This document shows, in pieces, positions 7,724-15,617 of a stretch of 40,192 nucleotides of DNA; the first letter of the stretch is position 1; each line of letters starts with the position of its first letter. The notes beneath the pieces are model-generated. The model was not told the DNA's origin. It searched no databases and worked only from the letters and a program-made list of their open reading frames with translations. The position numbers and the translations under genes were made by a program. This DNA is from Paractinoplanes atraurantiacus (GTDB lineage: Bacteria > Actinomycetota > Actinomycetes > Mycobacteriales > Micromonosporaceae): the NCBI RefSeq assembly GCF_900215205.1, contig NZ_OBDY01000051.1:1-40192 (forward strand). The letters are read 5' to 3'.

Positions 7724-8709
7724 AAGCAGCCGTCGTCCTCACCCCCGGGACGATCTCGGTCGAGCAGGTCCCGGATCCCACTCCGGGACCCACCGAGGTG
7801 GTGGTGAAGCCGGCCGCGGTGGGCATCTGCGGCACCGATCTGCACATCATGGACGGTGAGTTCGCGCCCGCCTTCCCGATCGTCCCCGGTCACGAGTTCG
7901 CCGGTGAGATCGTCGCGGCCGGCGCCGAGGTCACCGGCTACGCCGTCGGTGACCGGGTGGCCGTCGACCCGTCGCTGTACTGCGGGCACTGCTATCACTG
8001 CAAGCGGGCGCGGGGGAACCAGTGCGAGAACTGGGGCGCGATCGGGGTGACGGTCAGCGGCGGCGCCGCCGAGTACGTGGCCGCGCCGATGGCCAACCTG
8101 TTCAGGCTGCCCGACCACGTCGACGCGCGGGACGCGGCGCTGATCGAGCCGCTGTCCTGCGCGCTGCGCGGCTTCGACGTGCTGCCCCGGGCGATGGCGA
8201 GCTCGTACCTCATCTACGGCTCCGGGACGATGGGGCTGATGATGCTCGAGCTGGCCAGGCGGGCCGGCGCCGCGTCGGTGTCCATGGTGGATCTCAATCC
8301 GGCCCGTCTGGAGACGGCGAAACGGCTCGGCTGCTCGGCCGCCGTCACCTCGGCCGAGGAGATCGACGCGCCGCGCGGGTTCGACGTGGTCATCGACTGT
8401 ACGGGCGTGGCCGCGGCCATCACCGACGGTCTGGGCCGGGTCGGGCGCGGGGGCACCTTCCTGCAGTTCGGGGTGGCGGCCTACGACGCGCGGGTGGCGA
8501 TCGAGCCGTACGAGATCTACCGGCGGGAGATCACCATCACCGGGTCGATGGCCGTGCTGCACAGCTTCGACCGGGCCGGCCAGATGCTCGCGGCGGGGGT
8601 CCTCGATCCGTCGATCTTCGTGAGTCACCGGTTCCCGCTCGACGCGTACGCCGCCGCTTTGGACCAGTTTCGGGCGGGCGTGGGGCGCAAAATCCTCATT
8701 GAACCGTAG
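7720..8709 (+). CDS. Zinc-dependent NAD-type alcohol/polyol dehydrogenase (MDR family)
   Basis: This 329-residue medium-chain dehydrogenase has catalytic zinc ligands Cys37 (GICGTD), His58-Glu59 (GHEFAG) and Glu143 (IEPLSC). The structural zinc cluster is complete at Cys88, Cys91, Cys94 and Cys102. The Rossmann motif YGSGTMG spans 166-172. Asp191 at the end of the second strand favours NAD over NADP. Relatives oxidise sorbitol, xylitol, threonine or butanediol. As the last gene of the transport operon, it probably carries out the first oxidation of the imported polyol. GTG 7720 overlaps the previous stop by four bases (GTGA). The kinase or isomerase that would complete a pathway is not nearby. 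Confidence 0.92.
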   Translation: MKAAVVLTPGTISVEQVPDPTPGPTEVVVKPAAVGICGTDLHIMDGEFAPAFPIVPGHEFAGEIVAAGAEVTGYAVGDRVAVDPSLYCGHCYHCKRARGNQCENWGAIGVTVSGGAAEYVAAPMANLFRLPDHVDARDAALIEPLSCALRGFDVLPRAMASSYLIYGSGTMGLMMLELARRAGAASVSMVDLNPARLETAKRLGCSAAVTSAEEIDAPRGFDVVIDCTGVAAAITDGLGRVGRGGTFLQFGVAAYDARVAIEPYEIYRREITITGSMAVLHSFDRAGQMLAAGVLDPSIFVSHRFPLDAYAAALDQFRAGVGRKILIEP

Positions 8710-8726
8710 GTCAGAGATGGTTCGTG

Positions 8727-8746
8727 CCAACCTTGTCCACGGTTGG
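8727..8746. terminator. Weak hairpin after the polyol operon
   Basis: CCAACC (8727-8732) and GGTTGG (8741-8746) flank an 8-base loop 17 bases after the dehydrogenase stop. There is no T-tract. It may terminate the operon or be a regulatory site for the following permease gene. Confidence 0.35.
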
Positions 8747-8767
8747 TGAGTGAACCGCTACGGCTAG

Positions 8768-8796
8768 TTGTCAAGCGGGGGACTTCAGGATCAAAT
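8768..8796 (+). promoter_or_regulatory. Candidate promoter giving a leaderless APC permease mRNA
   Basis: TTGTCA (8768-8773) is a 5/6 match to the -35 consensus, followed after 17 bases by TCAAAT (8791-8796), a 4/6 match to the -10. Transcription would begin about at the GTG start codon (8803). No Shine-Dalgarno sequence is evident there. Confidence 0.45.
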
Positions 8797-8802
8797 AGGT
8801 CC

Positions 8803-10308
8803 GTGGGTACGCCCGAGGAGTTACCGCAGACCCTCGCACCCGGTCGCATCGGCGCGGCCGCCATCGCCTACTTCGCGCTCGCCGCGACCGCGCCGATCGC
8901 CGTCCTGATCCACGTCGTGCCCACCTCCTACGCCGCCGGGGGCGGGCCGCTCGTCCCGCTCGGCTTCCTGGCCGCCGGCGCCGTCCTGATCCTGTTCATC
9001 GCCGGCTACGCGGCCATGGGTCACCGGGCGCCGTTCGGCGGCGCGATGTACACGTACGTCGCCAAGGGCCTCGGCCGGCCGGGCGGTGTCGGCGCCGCGT
9101 GGCTGGCCCTCACGTCGTACCAGGTCATCCAGCTCGGTCTCTACGGACTGGCCGGCGCCGCGGCGGCGCCCCTGTTGCGCAGCTGGTTCGACGTCGGGGC
9201 GCAGTGGTGGATGGTGGCGGCCGGCTGCTGGCTCCTGGTGACCGTGTGCGGCCCGGTGCGGGTCGAGGTGAGCAGCGGGCTGATCGCGCTCATGGTGCTC
9301 GTCGAGGGCGTCGTGATCGTGGGATTCGCCGCCGCCAACGTGATCGACCCGGCCGGGGGTGAGGTCACCGTCGCCTCGATCCGGCCGTCCGAGGTGGACA
9401 TGCCGGTGCTCGGGCTCCTGCTCGTGGTGGCGGTGCTGGCCTTCGCCGGCTTCGAGACCTCGGGGGCGTACGCGGAGGAGGCGATCCGGCCCCGGCGCGA
9501 CCCCGGGCGGAGCGCCTATCTGACCGTGGTCGTGGTGGCCGTGCTGCTCGCGGGCGCGTCGTGGTCGCTGTCCACGGCGGCCGGGCCCGGCCGGATCGCC
9601 GAGCTGGCCCGGGCCCGCGGGCCGGAGCTGCTCTTCGACCTGGCCGCGGCGCGGCTGGCGCCGTGGGCGGTCACGCTCGGCCGGCTGATGCTGCTCACCG
9701 GTCTGGTGGCGGCGATGCTGGCGCTGCACCACACGATCGCGCGCTATCTGTTCGCGCTCGGGCGGGAGCGCGTGCTGCCGGCTGGGTTGAGCCGGACGTC
9801 GCCGCGCACCTGGGCCCCGCGCAACGCGTCTCTCACGCAGTCGCTGATCGCGGGTGTCGCGCTCCTGGCCGCGTACGCCATCGGAATCTCAGAAGTTGAT
9901 CTTTTGGGTCGTCGCCTGATCGTCGCGGGCGGGCTCGGCGTGCTGGTGCTGCTGATCGCGACCTCGCTGGCGGCGCTGCTGCATCTCAACCGCGTGCCGA
10001 ACGGCGAGGGCGCGTGGAGCCGGTTCGTGGCGCCGGTGCTCGCGACGGTGGCCCTCGGGGTGATCGGCTATCTGGCCCTGGGCGACGTCCGGCTGCTCGG
10101 GACGCCGTCCTGGATCGTTCCGGCGGCGATCGGCGGGGTGGCGCTCCTCGGCGTGCTGCACGCCCTCCTGCTCCGGCGCCTCCATCCCGTCATATACGCG
10201 GGAATAGGGCAGAGTGGCGTGCCCGTCGTGGTGACCCCGCCCCGGCTGCCCCAGCAGCGCCCGCATGCCGAACCCGGTGCCCACCGGCCGGAGCGGGTGA
10301 ACCGCTGA
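8803..10308 (+). CDS. APC-family amino acid/polyamine permease
   Basis: This encodes a 501-residue membrane protein with about 12 hydrophobic segments. It begins near residue 15 with the APC signature region: GRIGAAAIAYFALAATAPIA, then the FIAGYAAMGHRAPFGGAMYTYVAKGLG block, which matches the substrate-binding first helices. FAGFETSGAYAEEA at mid-length is the conserved helix-6 segment. It probably imports amino acids or polyamines by proton coupling; the substrate is not readable. The C-terminal tail of about 40 residues is proline- and arginine-rich and cytosolic. GTG 8803 is preferred because it begins at the conserved N-terminus and follows a good promoter; a GTG at 8743 would add 20 unlikely residues. 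The stop overlaps the next ATG (TGATG). Confidence 0.9.
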   Translation: MGTPEELPQTLAPGRIGAAAIAYFALAATAPIAVLIHVVPTSYAAGGGPLVPLGFLAAGAVLILFIAGYAAMGHRAPFGGAMYTYVAKGLGRPGGVGAAWLALTSYQVIQLGLYGLAGAAAAPLLRSWFDVGAQWWMVAAGCWLLVTVCGPVRVEVSSGLIALMVLVEGVVIVGFAAANVIDPAGGEVTVASIRPSEVDMPVLGLLLVVAVLAFAGFETSGAYAEEAIRPRRDPGRSAYLTVVVVAVLLAGASWSLSTAAGPGRIAELARARGPELLFDLAAARLAPWAVTLGRLMLLTGLVAAMLALHHTIARYLFALGRERVLPAGLSRTSPRTWAPRNASLTQSLIAGVALLAAYAIGISEVDLLGRRLIVAGGLGVLVLLIATSLAALLHLNRVPNGEGAWSRFVAPVLATVALGVIGYLALGDVRLLGTPSWIVPAAIGGVALLGVLHALLLRRLHPVIYAGIGQSGVPVVVTPPRLPQQRPHAEPGAHRPERVNR

Positions 10309-10988
10309 TGAGCGCGCCGGGTCCGCTGCGAGAGTTGCGACGGATCCGTGCGCTGGGAATGGACCCTGCCACCGGCCGATACCGGCCCAACGAATCGGAG
10401 ACCGCCCTGCGGATCGAGACCGAGCTCGGCGTACGGCTCACCCGGGCCCGGCCCGGCTGCCGGGCCGACTGGATCGACCAGGACGGGCTCTCCTACGACG
10501 CCGTGGGACCGTTCGCGGCCCACAGGTTCGACCAGCAATGGGCGCGATTCTCGCTGCAGATCGTGCTGCACCTGAAGAAGGCCGACCTCGTACCGGTGGA
10601 CGTCTCACGCTTCACCCCGGAACAGGTGGCCCGCATAGAACGGTTCGTCGCGGAGCGCCGACTGGCTCCGCGTGTCTTCATCCTGGGGCGGCGGCAATGG
10701 CGGCTCTCATCATGGTCCGGCCGGGCTCGGACTGGCAGTCGACGGGCGGTCTCTTCGAGTGGACGCTGGAGTTCCTCATTCCGAGGATCGGCGACCCGAA
10801 GACGGCCGACTGGCTCCGTATGGTGGTCACGGAGAATCTCGGCAGCCTCTGGATCCCCGACCTCCCCGAGGAGGGTCAGCGCGAGATCTACGCCCTGCTG
10901 CGCTCGGGCCTGGTCGCCGCGGCGCAGCAGGAGCTCCCCGACTCGCCGGCCAAGCGCGACGCCCTGGCCCAGCTCCGCGACCTCGTAG
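10308..10988 (+). CDS. Small protein resembling a polymorphic-toxin C-terminal domain, apparent stop loss
   Basis: The open frame is 226 residues, but only about the first 131 look like protein. They begin MSAPGPLRELRRIRALGMDP and include ETALRIETELG, a DWID..GLSYDAVGPF hairpin, FDQQW, KKADLVPVDVSRFTPEQVARIERFV and PRVFILG. The order helix, Asp-bearing hairpin, helix, strand 'VPVDVS', 'FTPEQ' helix, strand recalls nuclease-like toxin domains found at the ends of Rhs/CDI polymorphic toxins, but I have no certain family. After residue 131 the frame is Ser/Arg-rich and is the shadow of the next gene. The codon where a stop is expected is TGG at 10698-10700, one base from TGA in an ATGA overlap. 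It either carries a stop-loss mutation or a junk tail. No secretion signal is visible. Confidence 0.6.
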   Translation: MSAPGPLRELRRIRALGMDPATGRYRPNESETALRIETELGVRLTRARPGCRADWIDQDGLSYDAVGPFAAHRFDQQWARFSLQIVLHLKKADLVPVDVSRFTPEQVARIERFVAERRLAPRVFILGRRQWRLSSWSGRARTGSRRAVSSSGRWSSSFRGSATRRRPTGSVWWSRRISAASGSPTSPRRVSARSTPCCARAWSPRRSRSSPTRRPSATPWPSSATS

Positions 10989-11002
10989 CGCTGACCTATT
11001 AG
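10697..11002 (+). CDS. Small conserved-looking protein, possible partner or immunity protein
   Basis: This 101-residue acidic soluble protein begins MAALIMVRPGSDWQSTGGLF. It continues through WTLEFLIPRI, TADWLRMVVTENLGSLWIPDLPEE and a helical REIYALLRSGLVAAAQQELP tail. No membrane segment or signal peptide is seen. The ATG at 10697 lies where the upstream gene should end; a TGA there would make the usual 4-base overlap. The size, acidity and tight 3' coupling to a nuclease-toxin-like gene fit an immunity protein, but this is inferred from position only. The frame is open upstream to 10538, but that part reads as the shadow of the upstream gene. I do not recognise the family with confidence. 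Confidence 0.65.
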   Translation: MAALIMVRPGSDWQSTGGLFEWTLEFLIPRIGDPKTADWLRMVVTENLGSLWIPDLPEEGQREIYALLRSGLVAAAQQELPDSPAKRDALAQLRDLVALTY

Positions 11003-11088
11003 GTCTCGACCCTCGTTGATCTTTGCCGTACGCTGACGCGGCCGCGCCGCTGTCGTGCCGAGCGCGGGTCTCATGGGGAGTTCCACTG

Positions 11089-13044
11089 ATGCTTCGTGCT
11101 GCCCTCACCGCGGTTGCCCTGGCCGCCACGACCCTCGTCGCCGGAGCCGCTCCCGCGGCCGCCACCACCGGGCAACCGTTGGAGATCTCCGCGGTCAGTG
11201 ACGTGTTGGTCGACGCCGCGCATCGGCGCATTCTCATCAGCGACGGGAAGAGCGGAACCCTCGTCGTCCGGAACTACGAGACCTTCTCCGGGTTCCAGTG
11301 GACCGGGCTGCCCGGCATCGGCGGGCTGGCGCTCTCCGGCGACGGAAAGAAGATCTACGCGGCGGTGGCCGACGCGCACGCGATCGTCGTCTACGACGCC
11401 GCGACGATGATCGAGAGCTCCCGTTACGCGCTGTCGGATGTCGCCTTCCCCAGGACCTTGGCGATCGCTGGTGACAAGCTCTACTTCGGATGGGACAAAG
11501 ATCCCTCGGTGACGACCGGAGGTGTCTTCGGCGCCGTGGACCTCACCACCGGCGCCATCAAGCCGTATTTCTTCCCGTCCCCGGACAGCCGTGGTCACGG
11601 AGCGCCCCGGCTTCTCACCGCGCCGGGCGCTCCGGACAAGCTGGTCGTGGTGGACGTGTCGAGCGACGCCACCAGCCACGGCAACACCTGGGTCTACGAC
11701 GTCTCCGGCGACACTCCGGTGGAGACCGCGGCCACGCGGGAGGCGCCGGGCATCGTCCTCGACGCCGCTCTCTCCCCGGACGGCAGCAAGATCTACGGGG
11801 TCGACGGGTCCTGCGGGGCGTTCGTGGCCGACACGGCGAATCCGGCGCAGCGCGCCCAGGCGTACGGCGCCTACTGCGGCGGCGCGGCCGTCGGGATCGA
11901 CCCGGGCGACGGCCGGGTCGCGCTCGGTTACGACGGCGATGACGTCGTGACCTTCGCGGCCGGCTCCGAGGCGGCCGCGGACCGCGACAACCTCGAGGGC
12001 CAGGCCGTGCGGCGGCTCTTGTGGGAGCCCGGAGGCAAGCGGCTGTTCGCGCTCGGCCAGATGGGCGGCGAGTACGCACTGAACGTGCTCAACGAGCCCG
12101 TCTTCTCGACGATCTCCCTGGCCGGGCCCACGACTCCGGTCGCGCGGGGCGCTCAGATCACGATCTCCGGTCGCATCATCCCGTCGGCTCCGCTGCCGGT
12201 CCAGGTGCCGTACTTCGACGTGACCCGTACCGACGCGGAATCGCCGTCCGGTAAAGCCCTGCCCCGAGTCTTCGGGAACTCGGGCGACTTCACCTTCTCG
12301 TTCTCCGACTCGCCGCCGGCCGGCGGAACGGTGACCTACACGGTCCGGTTCCCGGGAGTCGGCCGCGCCGAGCCGGCCGTCGCCAAAGTGTCGGTCAACG
12401 TCGTTCGCAACACCCCGGTGCTCACCCTCAAGGGTGGGACGGTCGCCGCGTACGGCTCGACAGCCACCGTCACCGCGCGCCTCGGGCCGACCTACAGCAA
12501 CCGGATGATCGCCATCTGGGCCGATCCGGCCGGTGCCGAGCCGGCGAAGCTGCTGCGCAACACCAAGGTCGACGCCAACGGGAATCTCACCGCCGCGGTG
12601 AAGCTGACCCGCAATACCGGAGTGGTGGCCAAGTTCGCCGGGGACACCCGCTACGCGCCGGTGTCGAGCCCGGTGCAGATGCTGTACACCCGGGTCGCGG
12701 TGTCGTTGGCCAACGCGAAGCAGTACAAGACGGCCACCCTCGGTGGGGTGCCGACCGCCTACTACCGCAAGACGGTCCACCCGGTGTTCACCACGGTCAT
12801 GACGCCGTATCCGAAGCGCAAGGAGCGGCTGCAGTTCGAGGTGCTGTGGAAGGGCAAGTGGACGGCGTCGCGGACGGTCGACGTGCCGCTGACCAGCGCG
12901 GGCAAGGCGTCCTACACGCTCACCGGCGCCCACTCGACAGGGCTGCGCTACCGCGTGCGGGCGGTCTATCTGAACGGCGCCTCCGGTGACACCGTGAACT
13001 ACACGACCTACGGCGCCTACCGGTACTACACCTTCACGAACTGA
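11089..13044 (+). CDS. Secreted beta-propeller protein with Ig-like domains
   Basis: This encodes a 651-residue protein with a Sec signal peptide (LRAALTAVALAATTLVAGA, cut near AAA-TT). Residues about 30-340 contain repeated strand patterns such as GIGGLALSGDGKKIYAAVAD, DAALSPDGSKIYGVDG and GGKRLFALGQ, typical of YVTN/WD40-like propellers. From about 345 an Ig-like or bacterial sugar-binding beta-sandwich region follows (ISLAGPTTPVARGAQITISG; TVTYTVRFPG; TVAAYGSTATVTARLG). The architecture is common in actinomycete exported proteins of unknown role, possibly wall-associated. ATG 11089 is preferred, with GGGGAG at 11075-11080. It overlaps the convergent downstream gene by 11 bases. No catalytic motif is visible. 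Confidence 0.85.
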   Translation: MLRAALTAVALAATTLVAGAAPAAATTGQPLEISAVSDVLVDAAHRRILISDGKSGTLVVRNYETFSGFQWTGLPGIGGLALSGDGKKIYAAVADAHAIVVYDAATMIESSRYALSDVAFPRTLAIAGDKLYFGWDKDPSVTTGGVFGAVDLTTGAIKPYFFPSPDSRGHGAPRLLTAPGAPDKLVVVDVSSDATSHGNTWVYDVSGDTPVETAATREAPGIVLDAALSPDGSKIYGVDGSCGAFVADTANPAQRAQAYGAYCGGAAVGIDPGDGRVALGYDGDDVVTFAAGSEAAADRDNLEGQAVRRLLWEPGGKRLFALGQMGGEYALNVLNEPVFSTISLAGPTTPVARGAQITISGRIIPSAPLPVQVPYFDVTRTDAESPSGKALPRVFGNSGDFTFSFSDSPPAGGTVTYTVRFPGVGRAEPAVAKVSVNVVRNTPVLTLKGGTVAAYGSTATVTARLGPTYSNRMIAIWADPAGAEPAKLLRNTKVDANGNLTAAVKLTRNTGVVAKFAGDTRYAPVSSPVQMLYTRVAVSLANAKQYKTATLGGVPTAYYRKTVHPVFTTVMTPYPKRKERLQFEVLWKGKWTASRTVDVPLTSAGKASYTLTGAHSTGLRYRVRAVYLNGASGDTVNYTTYGAYRYYTFTN

Positions 13045-13564
13045 AGAACTCCTCGATCTGGGCGAGGGTGATGTGGTCGGGGTCGTCGCCGACGGCCTCG
13101 GGCAGGTGCCTGGTGGTGACCGGGACGTCGGCGGCGTCGGACGGCAGGTCGGGGACCGGCGGGGTCGGCGGCAGGGCCGGCATGGTGAGGGCCTGGCGGA
13201 TCACCTCGAACATGGCCCGGATCTCGCCGGCCGCGGTGCGGGTGGCCTGCTCGGACGTGTCCTCCACGGGGGCGCGGGCGGGCAGCGCGCAGGTGAAGTT
13301 GGCCTGGAGGCGGTCGTCGAAGCGGCGGATGTCGGCGCTGGGGCGCGGGTGGTCGAGCGGGCCCTCGGCGACGATGCCGAGCTCGCACGCGGACAGGCCG
13401 GACTGCCTCCACCAGGAGCGCCAGCGCGGGTCGGCGTCGAGCGTCAGCGCCACGTGGCGCAGGGCGACGACGTATTCGCGCGGGGCCGGGCCGCCGGTCG
13501 TGGTAGCGCCCAGGTGGGGGTGCAGCCAGGAGTCGCGAGCCGTGCAGAGAGTCTGCTCACCCAT
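13034..13564 (-). CDS. Hypothetical soluble protein
   Basis: I do not recognise this 176-residue protein. It begins MGEQTLCTARDSWLHPHLG and contains PREYVVALRHVALTLDADPRWRSWW, GLSACELGIVAEG and an acidic, proline-rich C-terminus ending LAQIEEFFSS. No signal peptide or membrane segment is visible. ATG 13564 is chosen; the frame stays open to 13654 but the extra 30 residues look non-coding. The 3' end overlaps the convergent propeller gene by 11 bases. It is transcribed away from the MFS gene that starts at 13694, so the two share a short divergent promoter region. Confidence 0.6.
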   Translation of the reverse strand: MGEQTLCTARDSWLHPHLGATTTGGPAPREYVVALRHVALTLDADPRWRSWWRQSGLSACELGIVAEGPLDHPRPSADIRRFDDRLQANFTCALPARAPVEDTSEQATRTAAGEIRAMFEVIRQALTMPALPPTPPVPDLPSDAADVPVTTRHLPEAVGDDPDHITLAQIEEFFSS

Positions 13565-13677
13565 ACCTGCATGGTGACATTCCGGACGCGTTACGGCCGG
13601 TTGGACGACACGGCACGTACGGGCGAATCGTGCTTTGCGTTCTAGATCACTCACCGGGCGCTCAGTTCATAAGGCAG

Positions 13678-13686
13678 TGATATAAA
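13678..13686 (+). promoter_or_regulatory. Extended -10 promoter, probable leaderless start for the DHA2 exporter
   Basis: TGATATAAA at 13678-13686 is an extended -10 (TGn plus TATAAA). The GTG/ATG start codons at 13694 and 13697 lie where transcription would begin. No Shine-Dalgarno and no good -35 are present, which an extended -10 can tolerate. Confidence 0.55.
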
Positions 13687-13693
13687 TTTTCTC

Positions 13694-15538
13694 GTGATGC
13701 TGACCTCGGACCATCCGCGCTACAAGTGGGTCGCGCTCTCGAACACCACGCTCGGAACCCTGCTGGCGACGATCAACTCGTCGATCGTGCTGATCTCGCT
13801 GCCGGCGATCTTCAAGGGCATCGACATCAACCCGCTCGAGCCCAACAACGTCAGCTACCTGCTGTGGATGCTGATCGGCTACATGCTGGTCACCGCGGTC
13901 CTCGTGGTCACGCTGGGCCGGCTCGGCGACATGTACGGGCGGGTGCGGATCTACAACGCCGGCTTCGCCATCTTCACCGTCACCTCGATCATCCTGTCGC
14001 TCGACCCGTTCGGCGGCGGCGGTGGCGCGCTCTGGCTGATCGGCTGGCGCGTGGTCCAGGCGATCGGCGGCGCCATGCTGATGGCCAACTCGGCCGCGAT
14101 CATCACCGACGCCTTCCCGGCCAAGCAGCGCGGCATGGCCCTCGGCGTCAACATCGTCTCGGCGCTGGCCGGCTCGTTCATCGGCCTGGTCGCGGGCGGC
14201 GTGCTGGCCGAGTGGGACTGGCGCTCGGTGTTCTGGGTCAACATCCCGCTGGGCGTGCTCGGCACGGTCTGGGCGTACCGCTCGCTGCACGACACGGGCG
14301 TCCGCCGCAAGGCGAAGATCGACTGGTGGGGCAACGCGACCTTCGCGATCGGCCTCACGGCGGTGCTGGCCGCGATCACGTACGGGATCCAGCCGTACGG
14401 CGGGCACACGATGGGCTGGACCAATCCGTGGGTGCTGACCGGCTTGATCGGCGGCGCGATCGTGCTCGTGGCGTTCGGGCTGATCGAGACCAGAGTGGCC
14501 GAGCCGATGTTCCCGCTCGGGCTGTTCAAGAACCTGTCGTTCCTCAGCGGCAACCTGGCCAACCTTCTGGCCAGCATCGCCCGCGGCGGCCTCCAGTTCA
14601 TGCTGATCATCTGGTTGCAGGGCATCTGGCTGCCGCAGCACGGGTACGACTACGAGTCCACCCCGCTGTGGGCCGGCATCTACCTGGTGCCGCTGACGAT
14701 CGGCTTCCTGGCGGCCGGGCCGCTGGCCGGCACGCTGTCGGACCGGTTCGGCCCCCGGCCGTTCGCCACCGGTGGGCTGCTGGTGATGGCGGTGTCCTTC
14801 GGCGGTCTGCTGCTGTTGCCGAGCAACTTCAACTACGTGGTCTTCGCCCTGCTGATCTTCATCAACGGCCTGGGCGGCGGCCTGTTCGCGGCGCCGAACA
14901 CGTCACTGGTCATGTCGAGCGTCCCGGCGAACATGCGAGGCGCGGCCTCAGGCATGCGGGCGACCTTCCAGAACGCGGGCCAGGTGCTCTCGATCGGCGT
15001 CTTCTTCTCGCTGATGGTGGCGGGCCTGGCGTCGTCCCTGCCGAGCACGCTGAGCAGCGGCCTGACGGCACAGGGGGTCCCGGCGGACACGGCGGCCCAG
15101 GTCGCCGCGACGCCGCCGGTGGGCACGCTGTTCGCGGCGTTCCTGGGCTACAACCCGATCGGCGAGCTGCTGGGGCAGCAAACGCTGGACTCGCTGCCGC
15201 CCTCGAACGCCGACCGTCTGACCGGCCTGGACTTCTTCCCGCAGCTCATCTCGGGCCCGTTCCACGACGGCCTGGTCATCGTCTTCTGGCTGGCCATCGC
15301 CATGTCGGTGGTAGGAGCCCTGGCCTCATTGCTCCGCAGCAAGCCGGCAGTGGTCGCGGCGGTGGAGACCCCCGAGGGCGCTTTCGTCGCCCACGAGGCC
15401 GAGGTGCAGGCCGAGTTCACCGACGCCGAGCTGCTCAACCCGGCGACAGTCGTCGCGGAGCCCCTCGGCGCCGACCCGACCGCCTCGAACTCGGCTGCCG
15501 GGGGCGTCTCGACCACCCCCGCCAGCCCTGCCGGATAA
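13694..15538 (+). CDS. MFS multidrug exporter, DHA2 (14-TM) family
   Basis: This 614-residue membrane protein has about 14 hydrophobic segments. MFS motif A is present after the second helix as LGRLGDMYGRVRIYNAGF. The DHA2-type motif in helices 5-6 (SFIGLVAGGVLAEWDWRSVFWVNIPLG) is clear. Relatives are proton-driven exporters of drugs and endogenous antibiotics. An extracytoplasmic segment of about 60 residues lies before the last helix, and a charged 75-residue cytosolic C-terminal tail follows. The start is GTG 13694 or ATG 13697; both fit a leaderless mRNA from the -10 at 13681. A strong hairpin terminates it. No local regulator is adjacent on this side; the nearby TetR gene is convergent and probably serves the next exporter. 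Confidence 0.92.
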   Translation: MMLTSDHPRYKWVALSNTTLGTLLATINSSIVLISLPAIFKGIDINPLEPNNVSYLLWMLIGYMLVTAVLVVTLGRLGDMYGRVRIYNAGFAIFTVTSIILSLDPFGGGGGALWLIGWRVVQAIGGAMLMANSAAIITDAFPAKQRGMALGVNIVSALAGSFIGLVAGGVLAEWDWRSVFWVNIPLGVLGTVWAYRSLHDTGVRRKAKIDWWGNATFAIGLTAVLAAITYGIQPYGGHTMGWTNPWVLTGLIGGAIVLVAFGLIETRVAEPMFPLGLFKNLSFLSGNLANLLASIARGGLQFMLIIWLQGIWLPQHGYDYESTPLWAGIYLVPLTIGFLAAGPLAGTLSDRFGPRPFATGGLLVMAVSFGGLLLLPSNFNYVVFALLIFINGLGGGLFAAPNTSLVMSSVPANMRGAASGMRATFQNAGQVLSIGVFFSLMVAGLASSLPSTLSSGLTAQGVPADTAAQVAATPPVGTLFAAFLGYNPIGELLGQQTLDSLPPSNADRLTGLDFFPQLISGPFHDGLVIVFWLAIAMSVVGALASLLRSKPAVVAAVETPEGAFVAHEAEVQAEFTDAELLNPATVVAEPLGADPTASNSAAGGVSTTPASPAG

Positions 15539-15555
15539 CTCCGAAAAGTCGGGTG

Positions 15556-15602
15556 AAAGGTCACGCCGGGATCGCTGGTTCAGCGGTTCCGGCGTGACCT
15601 TT
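15556..15602. terminator. Bidirectional hairpin terminator between MFS and TetR genes
   Basis: AAAGGTCACGCCGG (15556-15569) pairs perfectly with CCGGCGTGACCTTT (15589-15602). The loop contains a smaller CGCTG/CAGCG stem. A-rich and T-rich ends give short T-tracts in both directions. The genes converge here. Confidence 0.85.
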
Positions 15603-15617
15603 CCGCAAGGCGGCGGA

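Noticed and set aside
10701..10988. C-terminal tail of the toxin-like frame as real protein
   Set aside because: Ser/Arg-rich, no domain pattern, and is the +1 shadow of a better coding frame (10697-11002).
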